Shown: one piece after another, positions 17,975 through 25,370 of the stretch
Layout of the letters: every line of letters begins with the position of its first letter
Numbering within the stretch: position 1 is the first letter of the stretch
NCBI GenBank assembly: GCA_007693385.1
Contig: REDR01000123.1
Coordinates: 186,001-250,000 of the forward strand
Direction of reading: 5' to 3'
Source: Anaerolineaceae bacterium
GTDB taxonomy: Bacteria; Chloroflexota; Anaerolineae; Aggregatilineales; Phototrophicaceae
DNA length: 64,000 bases
Made by a program: the position numbers and the translations under genes
Notes under the pieces: model-generated
Seen by the model: the letters and a program-made list of their open reading frames with translations, nothing else
Told to the model about the DNA's origin: nothing
The model's database searches: none

Positions 17975-19843
17975 ATGACTGACCAAGTATTACCGGAAAA
18001 GGTAGAAACGACGGACGTTGACTCCGCTATCGCTTACCTCAAAGACAAATTCCCGTCTGCCGTCAGCGATGATACCCGTGACGGCTATAGCGGCGTTATC
18101 GTTGATAAAAATAAGCTGGTGGACGTAGCGCGGGCGATCCGTGATGAACTCGGCTATAACTATCTATCCAGCGCGACAGCAGTGGACTATCACACGCTGG
18201 GCGAGCCGGATAGCGATATGGAGATGGTCTATCACGCTTATCCGATCACCGGCGGCGGCGCATTGGTTTTCAAGGCGCAAACCCCGCGCGATAATCCCGA
18301 AATTCCGTCATTGGTCAACGTTTGGCCGGGCGCAGATTTTCAGGAGCGTGAAGCCTACGATTTGATGGGCATTCGTTTTCCCGGACATCCCAACCTGAAG
18401 CGCATCTTGATGTGGGAAGGCTTCTTAGGCCATCCGTTGCGTAAGGACTGGAAAGAGGCGTATTACGAAGAAGATCACAAGCCGTTCAGTAGCCGCTGGC
18501 CTTCTGGCAACGTTTGGCGTGCTGAGGAGAAAAACGCCTACGGGAAGAACGTGCGCTATCCGGACGACTTCGATCTGTCGCGTTTGAACGATGTCTCCGA
18601 AGAGTCGCTCTACGAAGGTCTGGGACTGGGCGTTGATGTGCAGGCCATCGAAGGCACGATGCACACTGATCGGCTAGTCGTCAACATGGGGCCGCATCAT
18701 CCGTCAACGCACGGCGTTTTTCGCATGGTGATTACGCTGGACGGGGAGACCATCGACACGCTAGAGCCGGTCATGGGCTATCTGCACCGCAACCACGAGA
18801 AAATCGGTGAACGCAACACGTATCTACACAACATGCCGTTCACAGACCGCCTCGATTACCTATCTAGCATGGGCAATAATCTGGGCTATGCGCTGGCCGT
18901 CGAGCAATTGATGGCGCTGGGGCCGCGCTGGAATCCGCCCAGTTACCGCGCTGAAGTCATCCGCGTGTTGATGGCCGAGTTGACGCGCATCGTCAACCAC
19001 CTGTGGTCGATTGGCTTCCTGCTCAACGATCTGGGCGCGTTCTTCACGCCGATGCTTTACGCCAACAACGAACGGGAGAAAATCCTCGACTTCTTTGAAG
19101 GCGTAGCCGGTTCGCGCTTGATGTGTAACTATGTGCGCTTTGGCGGCGTGTTTCAGGACATACCGGAGCGTATCCATAGCGTGCAAAACATGGTCAATGA
19201 CCGCGTGCGCGACTTCGATAGCATGAAATTCCTGACGGAGTTGGTCAGCGAACGCTTGCCGCGCTTCCTCGACGAATACGAGTATTACCTCAGCGAGAAC
19301 GAGATCATCAAAGCACGCTGTATCAATGTCGGCGTGTTGCCGCCCGATGAGGCTGTTGGTTACAGTGCCGCCGGGCCATTGCTACGCGGTAGCGGTATTC
19401 CCTATGACGTGCGCCGCGCTGATCCGTACAGCATTTACCCCGAACTAGATTTCGACATTCCGGTGGGCGAACGGGGCGACATCTATGACCGTTATACCGT
19501 TCGCATCCGCGAAATGCGCGAGAGCTTGCGGATTTTGCGCCAGCTATTGCCGCGTCTGGAAGCGACAAAGGGCGAATCCGTCGCCGGTACTAACGCGCAT
19601 ACCCCGCGCGTGCCCGTCGGCGAATCTTACGGGCGTGTGGAAAACCCGAAGGGCGAGCTAGGGTTCTATGTGGTCAGTGCGGGTGATGCCAAAGGTACGC
19701 AGAACCCGTGGCGCTACCACGTTCGCGCCCCAAGCTTCATCAATCTGACGCCGCTTGGCCGGATGTCTCACAAGCAAAAAGTGGCCGACGTGGTGACAGT
19801 GTTGGGTAGTATCGACATCGTACTGGGTGAAACGGACAGATAG
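17975..19843 (+). CDS. nuoCD: NADH-quinone oxidoreductase, fused subunits C and D
   Basis: A 622-residue fusion. Residues about 15-190 are NuoC (30-kDa subunit), including EREAYDLMGIRFPGHP and RILM. Residues about 233-622 are NuoD (49-kDa subunit) with NMGPHHPSTHGVFR, GYLHRNHEKIGE and TDRLDY, forming the quinone site. The hydrogenase-type CxxC nickel ligands are absent, so this is a complex I subunit and not a group 4 hydrogenase. The NuoC-NuoD fusion occurs in several bacterial groups. It is followed by an intercistronic hairpin and then nuoI. Confidence 0.95.
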   Translation: MTDQVLPEKVETTDVDSAIAYLKDKFPSAVSDDTRDGYSGVIVDKNKLVDVARAIRDELGYNYLSSATAVDYHTLGEPDSDMEMVYHAYPITGGGALVFKAQTPRDNPEIPSLVNVWPGADFQEREAYDLMGIRFPGHPNLKRILMWEGFLGHPLRKDWKEAYYEEDHKPFSSRWPSGNVWRAEEKNAYGKNVRYPDDFDLSRLNDVSEESLYEGLGLGVDVQAIEGTMHTDRLVVNMGPHHPSTHGVFRMVITLDGETIDTLEPVMGYLHRNHEKIGERNTYLHNMPFTDRLDYLSSMGNNLGYALAVEQLMALGPRWNPPSYRAEVIRVLMAELTRIVNHLWSIGFLLNDLGAFFTPMLYANNEREKILDFFEGVAGSRLMCNYVRFGGVFQDIPERIHSVQNMVNDRVRDFDSMKFLTELVSERLPRFLDEYEYYLSENEIIKARCINVGVLPPDEAVGYSAAGPLLRGSGIPYDVRRADPYSIYPELDFDIPVGERGDIYDRYTVRIREMRESLRILRQLLPRLEATKGESVAGTNAHTPRVPVGESYGRVENPKGELGFYVVSAGDAKGTQNPWRYHVRAPSFINLTPLGRMSHKQKVADVVTVLGSIDIVLGETDR

Positions 19844-19859
19844 ATACCTTAGCGTAAGT

Positions 19860-19893
19860 GTGGCGGAGCGGCCTTTCATCACCGTTCCGCCAC
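19860..19893 (+). other. Intercistronic hairpin between nuoCD and nuoI
   Basis: GTGGCGGAGCGG (19860-19871) pairs with CCGTTCCGCCAC (19882-19893) over 12 bp with one G-U pair and a 10-nt loop. No T-run follows, so it is not a terminator. It lies 17 nt before the nuoI ribosome site. A role in mRNA processing or differential stability is plausible. Confidence 0.6.
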
Positions 19894-19920
19894 AGGGAAT
19901 AATGGTGATAAGGAGTGAGC

Positions 19921-20571
19921 ATGTACGGAAAAGGCATTATGAGAGGGCTGAGCGTGACGCTCAAGCACTTTTTCCAGACTTACGTCGATGATCTGCGTTA
20001 CGGCTGGCGCAAATACAGCCCAAAAGAAGACAATTTCGAGATGCGTCAGGGCATGGCGGCACAGGGCGCGTTCACGGTGCAGTATCCCGATGAGAAGTTA
20101 GCTGTGCCGGAGCGCTTCCGCTTCGTGCCGTTTCTGGTCGTTAATGAGGACGATCACCCCGAAGCGCCGGGCAAAGACTGGTGTACTAGTTGCGGCATTT
20201 GTGCGAAAGTCTGCCCGCCGCAATGTATCTGGATCGTGCGTAGCGAAGACCCCAACACCGGACGGCCAATCCCCGAGCCGGAAGCGTTTTTCATTGACAT
20301 CGACATCTGCATGAATTGTGGTTTTTGCGCGGAGTTCTGTCCGTTTGACGCGATCAAGATGGATCATGACTACGAATTGGCGAGCTATGACCGCACCACG
20401 TCGCACATTCACGACAAAGACCATCTGTCCAAGCCGACTAGCTACTGGAATCGCATCGCACCGACACGCGCCGCCGAAGAAGCCGAAGCGCGTGGCGGCT
20501 GGGAACACATCGACGTGATTAAAGAGCGTAAAAAAGCGGAAAAAGCGGCGGCCAAAGCCGCAAAAAAATAG
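19921..20571 (+). CDS. nuoI: NADH-quinone oxidoreductase subunit I (2x 4Fe-4S ferredoxin)
   Basis: A 216-residue protein with two [4Fe-4S] motifs, CTSCGICAKVCP (Cys88, 91, 94, 98) and CMNCGFCAEFCP (Cys130, 133, 136, 140). These are clusters N6a/N6b that pass electrons to NuoB. The start is the ATG at 19921 with AAGGAG 6 bp upstream; the GTG at 19915 abuts that site and is unlikely. The N-terminal helix VTLKHFFQTYVDDL fits NuoI. The C-terminus is an Ala/Lys-rich helix. The downstream gene is mrp, after a strong terminator. Confidence 0.93.
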   Translation: MYGKGIMRGLSVTLKHFFQTYVDDLRYGWRKYSPKEDNFEMRQGMAAQGAFTVQYPDEKLAVPERFRFVPFLVVNEDDHPEAPGKDWCTSCGICAKVCPPQCIWIVRSEDPNTGRPIPEPEAFFIDIDICMNCGFCAEFCPFDAIKMDHDYELASYDRTTSHIHDKDHLSKPTSYWNRIAPTRAAEEAEARGGWEHIDVIKERKKAEKAAAKAAKK

Positions 20572-20584
20572 CACCTTGATCTGC

Positions 20585-20649
20585 CCCTAGCGCGGGACAA
20601 TATCACAGAACCCGATGGATTTCGTATCTGTCGGGTTTTTGCGCTAGGG
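20585..20649 (+). terminator. Nested intrinsic terminator after nuoI
   Basis: The inner stem is AACCCGA (20609-20615) with TCGGGTT (20631-20637), followed by TTT. It is enclosed by a perfect 9-bp outer repeat, CCCTAGCGC (20585-20593) and GCGCTAGGG (20641-20649). The inner hairpin alone works as a terminator; the outer stem would close over it. Confidence 0.75.
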
Positions 20650-20701
20650 AGCTTTGGCTAAAGCCTGATGAGATTACATGCGGAATTTTTATGATCTGCG
20701 T

Positions 20702-20707
20702 TATAAT
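20702..20707 (+). promoter_or_regulatory. -10 element candidate for mrp
   Basis: TATAAT at 20702-20707, 33 bp before the mrp ATG and just after the nuo terminator. No convincing -35 is visible. Confidence 0.35.
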
Positions 20708-20739
20708 TATTCTGAATCGAGCAAACGACAGGAGATAAC

Positions 20740-21792
20740 ATGACTGATATTAAAGATCAGATGATGGCGGCATTAAGTACGGTCATCGAGCCGGAACTGC
20801 ACAAAGACATCGTTAGTTTGAATATGGTGCGCGATCTACAGGTGGAGGGCGGCACGGCTAAATTCACTATCGTGTTGACCACTCCGGCGTGCCCGCTAAA
20901 AAGCGTATTCGTTGAGCGCTGTAACGAGGCGGTCATCGGCAAGGTGCCGGGTGTCGATAAAATCGACATCAACTGGGATTCGCAAGTACCCACCGATCAT
21001 CGCTTTCAAGGACGCCAGAATGTCCCGATGCGTTGCGTTATCGCGGTGGGTAGCGGTAAAGGTGGGGTAGGCAAGAGTACAGTCTCGATTAACATAGCCA
21101 TCGCACTCGCAGAAACTGGGGCGCGGGTTGGTCTGATCGACGCCGACATCCTGAATCCTAATATTCCACAGATGGCGGGGTTAGGCGCGGGACGCCCGAA
21201 AGTGGTCAACAATAAGATGCAACCGATTGAGGCACACGGCATCAAGATCATCAGCACCGGCTTTTTGACCGAGCCGGATAAACCGATGATTATGCGCGGC
21301 CCGATGTTGCAGAGCGCCATCCGGCAATTCTTCGTTGATGTTGAGTGGGGTGAACTGGATTACATGATCGTCGATTTACCACCGGGCACCGGTGACGCGC
21401 CGCTTTCGCTCGCACAGTTATTCCCATTAACCGGCGCGGTCATCGTCACACAACCGCAATCGGTGGCGGTATCGGACGCGATACGTAGCGCGGCGATGTT
21501 CGATCAATTGAACGTGCCGGTACTGGGCATTGTCGAAAACATGTCCGGCGATTTCTTCGGAGAAGGCGGCGGCGAGAAACTCGCGAAACAGCGTGACCTG
21601 CCGTTTCTAGGGCGCGTACCACTGGATAGCGTCGTGCGTGAAGGTGGCGACTATGGGCGTCCGGTGGTCGCCGTCGCGCCGGAGAGCGTATCCGGTCAGG
21701 GCCTTATCTCTATAGCGAAGAATGTGGCCGCCCGCGCTAGTGTGGTCATGCTTCAGAATTCGGACGTGATCCCGCTTAACGTCATCGGCTAG
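20740..21792 (+). CDS. mrp: Mrp/ApbC-family Fe-S cluster carrier ATPase
   Basis: A 350-residue protein with an N-terminal MIP18/DUF59 domain (residues 1-90, including TTPACPLK) and a ParA/NubA-type P-loop ATPase (100-350). The deviant Walker A is GSGKGGVGKST (about 104-114), followed by LIDADILNPNIPQ and DLPPGTGDAPL. The family carries Fe-S clusters to apoproteins; the human relative Ind1 serves complex I. It follows nuoI, which suits that role. The CxxC motif used for cluster binding in the E. coli protein is missing: after VENMSG the chain goes straight to DFFGEGGGEKLA. Confidence 0.9.
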   Translation: MTDIKDQMMAALSTVIEPELHKDIVSLNMVRDLQVEGGTAKFTIVLTTPACPLKSVFVERCNEAVIGKVPGVDKIDINWDSQVPTDHRFQGRQNVPMRCVIAVGSGKGGVGKSTVSINIAIALAETGARVGLIDADILNPNIPQMAGLGAGRPKVVNNKMQPIEAHGIKIISTGFLTEPDKPMIMRGPMLQSAIRQFFVDVEWGELDYMIVDLPPGTGDAPLSLAQLFPLTGAVIVTQPQSVAVSDAIRSAAMFDQLNVPVLGIVENMSGDFFGEGGGEKLAKQRDLPFLGRVPLDSVVREGGDYGRPVVAVAPESVSGQGLISIAKNVAARASVVMLQNSDVIPLNVIG

Positions 21793-21817
21793 GCATGTTA
21801 ACCGGATTTGATTCACG

Positions 21818-21860
21818 CGAAAAGACCGTCCACAGATTTCGACATGCGACGGTCTTTTCG
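21818..21860. terminator. Bidirectional terminator between mrp and the small membrane gene
   Basis: A perfect 13-bp inverted repeat, CGAAAAGACCGTC (21818-21830) and GACGGTCTTTTCG (21848-21860), with a 17-nt loop. T-rich ends in both directions suit termination of mrp (+) and of the convergent gene that ends at 21872 (-). Confidence 0.8.
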
Positions 21861-21871
21861 TATCTGTATGC

Positions 21872-22150
21872 TCAATCATCCATGCCCAGCACTTTGATCT
21901 GTTCACTGCCGCGCACCGGAATATGCCTACCGATGAAAAGCCAGTACAGAAAATTAAGGATGATCGCCACCCACAACGCGGTTAGCGCTTCGGTTTCCAT
22001 CTCACGGTAAAGCGCGAAATTGCGTAGCAAAATCGCCGGAAGGATCAGCAATACGATGACCAGCCGCCGCTTGGATGGCTCGGAGCGTTGTATCAGCAAT
22101 AGCAGGCCGGTGATGATGAAGAGAAATATGACAAAATATTCGGTATCCAT
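21872..22150 (-). CDS. Small integral membrane protein, unknown function
   Basis: 92 residues with about three hydrophobic helices: 4-21, 29-44 and 58-73. The short cytoplasmic C-terminus is polar (GRHIPVRGSEQIKVL). I recognise no family motif. It has its own promoter region and ends at a bidirectional terminator, so it looks like a monocistronic gene. Intact length and clean flanks make it a real gene rather than a chance frame. Confidence 0.65.
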   Translation of the reverse strand: MDTEYFVIFLFIITGLLLLIQRSEPSKRRLVIVLLILPAILLRNFALYREMETEALTALWVAIILNFLYWLFIGRHIPVRGSEQIKVLGMDD

Positions 22151-22275
22151 GCGTTTTGACCACTCTACAGGCGTTTGAGGTCATTATATTGCTATAAGTC
22201 GTGTACAATAAGGGCGATTGCCGTGATTTTCACTAAAAGCTCAGCAATCATCAGTGGCTAGTAGGAGCGCATAAC

Positions 22276-22614
22276 ATGTTAGAGATTGCCGTTTCCGATG
22301 TAGAGAATGTGAAGATTGTAGCCGCGAACGGACGCATTGATAGTATGTCTGCCGGAAAACTCGCGGGGGCGCTCTCCGGTGCAATAACGGGGAGTGGGGC
22401 GAATATCGTACTGGACTTGAGCGCTGTGGATTATATGAGTAGCGCAGGGCTACGGGAGATTGTGGCCGCGTTAAAACAAGCAAAACGTGCATCGGGGGAT
22501 TTGCGCGTTGTGCGGCCATCGCCGCGTGTGATGGAGGTCTTCGAGATGGCTGGATTGGATACGATCATCCGCATCTTCCCAACGCAAAATGAGGCGACCA
22601 GTAGTTACCTGTAA
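22276..22614 (+). CDS. STAS-domain anti-anti-sigma factor (RsbV/SpoIIAA-like)
   Basis: 112 residues, essentially one STAS domain. IVLDLSAVDYMSSAGLREIV contains the phospho-acceptor Ser in SSAGL. In partner switching the unphosphorylated form sequesters an anti-sigma kinase. The kinase candidate is encoded 56 bp downstream (22671), so this is a cognate pair. It is related in sequence to the STAS protein at 8175. No sigma factor gene is adjacent. Confidence 0.9.
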   Translation: MLEIAVSDVENVKIVAANGRIDSMSAGKLAGALSGAITGSGANIVLDLSAVDYMSSAGLREIVAALKQAKRASGDLRVVRPSPRVMEVFEMAGLDTIIRIFPTQNEATSSYL

Positions 22615-22670
22615 TTCATTGTCCGTGTATTGCGGCCAACATCGGCACAACTTCGGGGAAGGGAGGTGTC

Positions 22671-23087
22671 ATGACGGCGGAGCAGAAGTATCTTATATCT
22701 ATTGTCGCCGCGCTGGAAAATATCGAAACAGTGTGCGGATTCGTCGCCAGCATCGCTAACAAAGCGGGCTTGAATGCTGAGCGCGTCCACCATTTCTATC
22801 TATCGACAGAAGAGATATGCACCAATATCATCGAACACGGTTACGTTCATCCCAGTGGCGAGATAAAAGTCATCTGCCGTATTCTGACGGATCGCTTCAT
22901 GGTCACGATTATCGACCAAGCGCCGCCGTTTAATCCACTGCAACATGCCGACCCTGATCCCTTAACGCCACTGAATGAACGACGAAATGGCGGTTGGGGC
23001 ATCTTCTTCGTCAAGCAATATATCGAACAGATCACCTATGGCTATGCAGAAGGAGAAAATCGGTTGACGCTAACCGGATGGCGCTAA
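22671..23087 (+). CDS. Anti-sigma factor Ser/Thr kinase (RsbW-like, HATPase_c)
   Basis: 138 residues with a GHKL ATP-binding domain. The N-box is STEEICTNIIEHGY. The G1 box is VTIIDQAPPFNP, and the G2 box is GGWGIFFVKQYIEQITY. The size and motifs match RsbW/SpoIIAB-type kinases that bind sigma factors and phosphorylate STAS proteins. It follows the STAS gene at 22276. Its TAA overlaps the stop of the convergent serine hydrolase gene by 4 bp. Confidence 0.88.
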   Translation: MTAEQKYLISIVAALENIETVCGFVASIANKAGLNAERVHHFYLSTEEICTNIIEHGYVHPSGEIKVICRILTDRFMVTIIDQAPPFNPLQHADPDPLTPLNERRNGGWGIFFVKQYIEQITYGYAEGENRLTLTGWR

Positions 23088-24709
23088 TCGCGTCGCCATG
23101 CGTTGATGTCATCCAGATTAACCTGTCCATACGGTGGACGATAACCATGCACCACGCAATCGCGCCCCTGTTCAGGTAAATCGCGCCTGTCGATCAAAGC
23201 GGAATCCGGATTGAAGTGATTCCATGTGGCGCGGCTGATGTCTTCTAGTAACGGCCATAAGCGCTCAAAGCCGACTTGCGTCGCATCTTCGCGGTTGCTA
23301 TCCGCCCACAAAAACACAGAAATCACGTAATCGTGCCCATTCGGTGAGAACACGATCCCCGCGTTACTGACGACTGCCTGTGTATTCAGCCAGCCATTTT
23401 TATGTGAGATGGTCACATCTTCGGGAATGCCGCCCTGTAGCAGGCGCTCAAGATCATTGGCGCTCATCAAATTCAGCATACGCTGGCAACTCTGACGGGT
23501 GAATGCGCCATCATCAAATGCAGTCATTAAGCCACTGCCGTACTGGGCGCAATCATAGATCATGCCTAATAATGTGCCTATGTCTTCCGCAGTGGACTGG
23601 TTGAAGCGATCAGGGCGTGTGTTGAATGCCGGATTCGGTGCGGTGGCTGGTACCGCAATTGAGCCGAGTTCACGTCCGGATTCTTCAAACGGGGCGGACA
23701 AGAACGAATTCAAAGCACCGGCGCGTTGCATGGTGCGCGTAACACTGGCGATGCCGTTGAAGATGTTGCCGCCACCGATCACCTCCATCAACACATTCGA
23801 CGAACTATTCTCACTGCACAGCATCGAGTTCGCCAGCAACCACGCATCATCTTGCGTCGGCTCCGATGTGAGATAGCGGAAGTAGTCAATCATGATGGCG
23901 AGTTTTTGTGTACTAGCCGACGAGAAAGCAACATCGCTGAGGATGTGCATTTCTTCGCCGGTGCGTAAATCCATCACGAAGACACCGGCGGTAGTGTCTT
24001 CCCCGTCGTATATGAAGCCCTGCGCGTCCAGATAATCGATGATAAGTTGCCGTAAAGTATCAAGCGAAGGGCGCGTCGAATCCGATGCGCTGATAGGCAG
24101 AACAACAGTCCGTTGATTCGGGGCACGGATGGCGGCGTCGATCATATCCAGTGCGCGGGGGATATCTAATGTCGCACCACGCTCACCGATGAACGTAGTC
24201 AGCGTGCCGACATCGTAGCTAGCGTTGCCGGATGGTTGATCGTAGCGCATGGCGATGTCGTCGAGGAAGTTACGCAACAGATTACGCTGGTAATCACCGG
24301 TCAAGGGGATATTGGCGGTTTGCGGCTGTAATTCCTGTTGCGCTAGATGGTTGAAAAAGCGCACCCAGAAGCTACCACCGGCATCGGTTAACCCAAGCGC
24401 GGCAGTGACCATGACTTCCGCATTAGCGCGAAAACCGACTGATGATGGGTCTAGCACGATGGGGCTATCACCATAATATAACGTGATCGGTTGTGAGAAC
24501 GTGCGCTGTAAGGTGGTGCGAGCCTCTGTGCCGGTCATGCCGCCGATGTTGACACCACCGGCCACCACATAGGATGGCACGCGGTCAGTCTGCTGGCTGA
24601 ACGCCATCAACTCACGCACGAATAGCCCGATAGATGCCACGAAAAAAAGCGCAGAAATGAGCTTTAGATTAGGAATGATGCGTATTCTACGGCGAGTACG
24701 TCTTCTCAT
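23084..24709 (-). CDS. Membrane-anchored class A beta-lactamase-like serine hydrolase with peptidoglycan-binding-4 domain
   Basis: 541 residues. A basic N-terminus and a transmembrane helix at about 15-37 export or anchor it. Residues about 45-140 resemble the PG_binding_4 domain often found before VanW (TLQRTFSQPITLYYG). The C-terminal half is a beta-lactamase-fold hydrolase: SxxK as S266-TQ-K269, an SSN loop in CSENSSSNV, and SHKNGW as the KTG equivalent. This suggests a cell-wall serine peptidase or esterase rather than a resistance enzyme. It overlaps the upstream Nudix gene by 23 bp. Confidence 0.8.
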   Translation of the reverse strand: MRRRTRRRIRIIPNLKLISALFFVASIGLFVRELMAFSQQTDRVPSYVVAGGVNIGGMTGTEARTTLQRTFSQPITLYYGDSPIVLDPSSVGFRANAEVMVTAALGLTDAGGSFWVRFFNHLAQQELQPQTANIPLTGDYQRNLLRNFLDDIAMRYDQPSGNASYDVGTLTTFIGERGATLDIPRALDMIDAAIRAPNQRTVVLPISASDSTRPSLDTLRQLIIDYLDAQGFIYDGEDTTAGVFVMDLRTGEEMHILSDVAFSSASTQKLAIMIDYFRYLTSEPTQDDAWLLANSMLCSENSSSNVLMEVIGGGNIFNGIASVTRTMQRAGALNSFLSAPFEESGRELGSIAVPATAPNPAFNTRPDRFNQSTAEDIGTLLGMIYDCAQYGSGLMTAFDDGAFTRQSCQRMLNLMSANDLERLLQGGIPEDVTISHKNGWLNTQAVVSNAGIVFSPNGHDYVISVFLWADSNREDATQVGFERLWPLLEDISRATWNHFNPDSALIDRRDLPEQGRDCVVHGYRPPYGQVNLDDINAWRRD

Positions 24710-25220
24710 CGGTAGGTTGAACCTTTAATAGTGTTGCGGCGTGCCGGATGGCATCGCGGTGGAACGGCAGTACCGGCGGCATGTCGTCGGGAGCAAACCA
24801 GCCATAGTCGAGTAGCTCATAGCTCAATTGCCCGACGGAGGCATCTTGCGCTTTACAGAGGATGGCAACATCTAAGTGATTTTGATATACAATGCCGATC
24901 ATGATGACCTGTTGCGCGGTCACGTCAATCTGTAGTTCTTCTCTCAGTTCGCGCTCGACAGTTTTTTCGGGGTGTTCGTGCCGGTCTGACCAACCACCGG
25001 GCAAACCCCAGGGTGTGTGCGGATGAAAGGCATGTTCAACCAGCAAAACTTGTCCCTGCGCGTTGAAAAGTACGCCGACTGCGCCCATCGAATATTTGGG
25101 GCGAAAGAAACGATACACCCGATAGGGGACGATCATCAGCCATGGCCGCCGCCGCAAGATTTTTGAGATACGATTAACCAATATGTCCTCAATCCGGCGA
25201 AGTGATTCGACCGATAACAT
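24687..25220 (-). CDS. Nudix hydrolase
   Basis: 177 residues. The Nudix box fits G-x5-E-x7-R-E-U-x-E-E, reading GWSDRHE, HPEKTVE, RELREELQI; only the final Gly before the last aliphatic residue is replaced by Gln. LLVEHAFHPHTPWGLPGGW precedes it. Family members hydrolyse nucleoside-diphosphate-linked compounds. The exact substrate is unknown. It overlaps the serine hydrolase gene by 23 bp, so the two are co-transcribed. The N-terminal ~50 residues (helical, basic) are outside the Nudix fold. Confidence 0.88.
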   Translation of the reverse strand: MLSVESLRRIEDILVNRISKILRRRPWLMIVPYRVYRFFRPKYSMGAVGVLFNAQGQVLLVEHAFHPHTPWGLPGGWSDRHEHPEKTVERELREELQIDVTAQQVIMIGIVYQNHLDVAILCKAQDASVGQLSYELLDYGWFAPDDMPPVLPFHRDAIRHAATLLKVQPTDEKTYSP

Positions 25221-25326
25221 ACCCTTGAGAGTCTATCCGAGAGCATAGAGAGCGTCAACGGTAGGTTATTCAACCCGTCTATAACCGCGTTTTAACCGAG
25301 ATATGTGTTCGGTACGGTTTGATGAA

Positions 25327-25335
25327 TGCTATAAT
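25327..25335 (+). promoter_or_regulatory. Extended -10 promoter for the sensor kinase operon
   Basis: TGC followed by TATAAT at 25330-25335, 36 bp before the TTG start at 25371. There is no clear -35. The same TGn-TATAAT form occurs at 3370 and 43570. Confidence 0.45.
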
Positions 25336-25370
25336 TTTGTTATAGCGCAGAAACGACAGGGAGTTAAACA

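Noticed and set aside
17975-19843. Large subunit of a membrane-bound [NiFe] hydrogenase
   Set aside because: The CxxC nickel ligands at both ends of hydrogenase large subunits are missing; the NuoC fusion and NuoD motifs support complex I.
23084-24709. Antibiotic-resistance beta-lactamase
   Set aside because: The KTG motif is KNG, there is a wall-binding N-terminal domain and a membrane anchor, and no resistance context. A wall-associated serine hydrolase is more likely.
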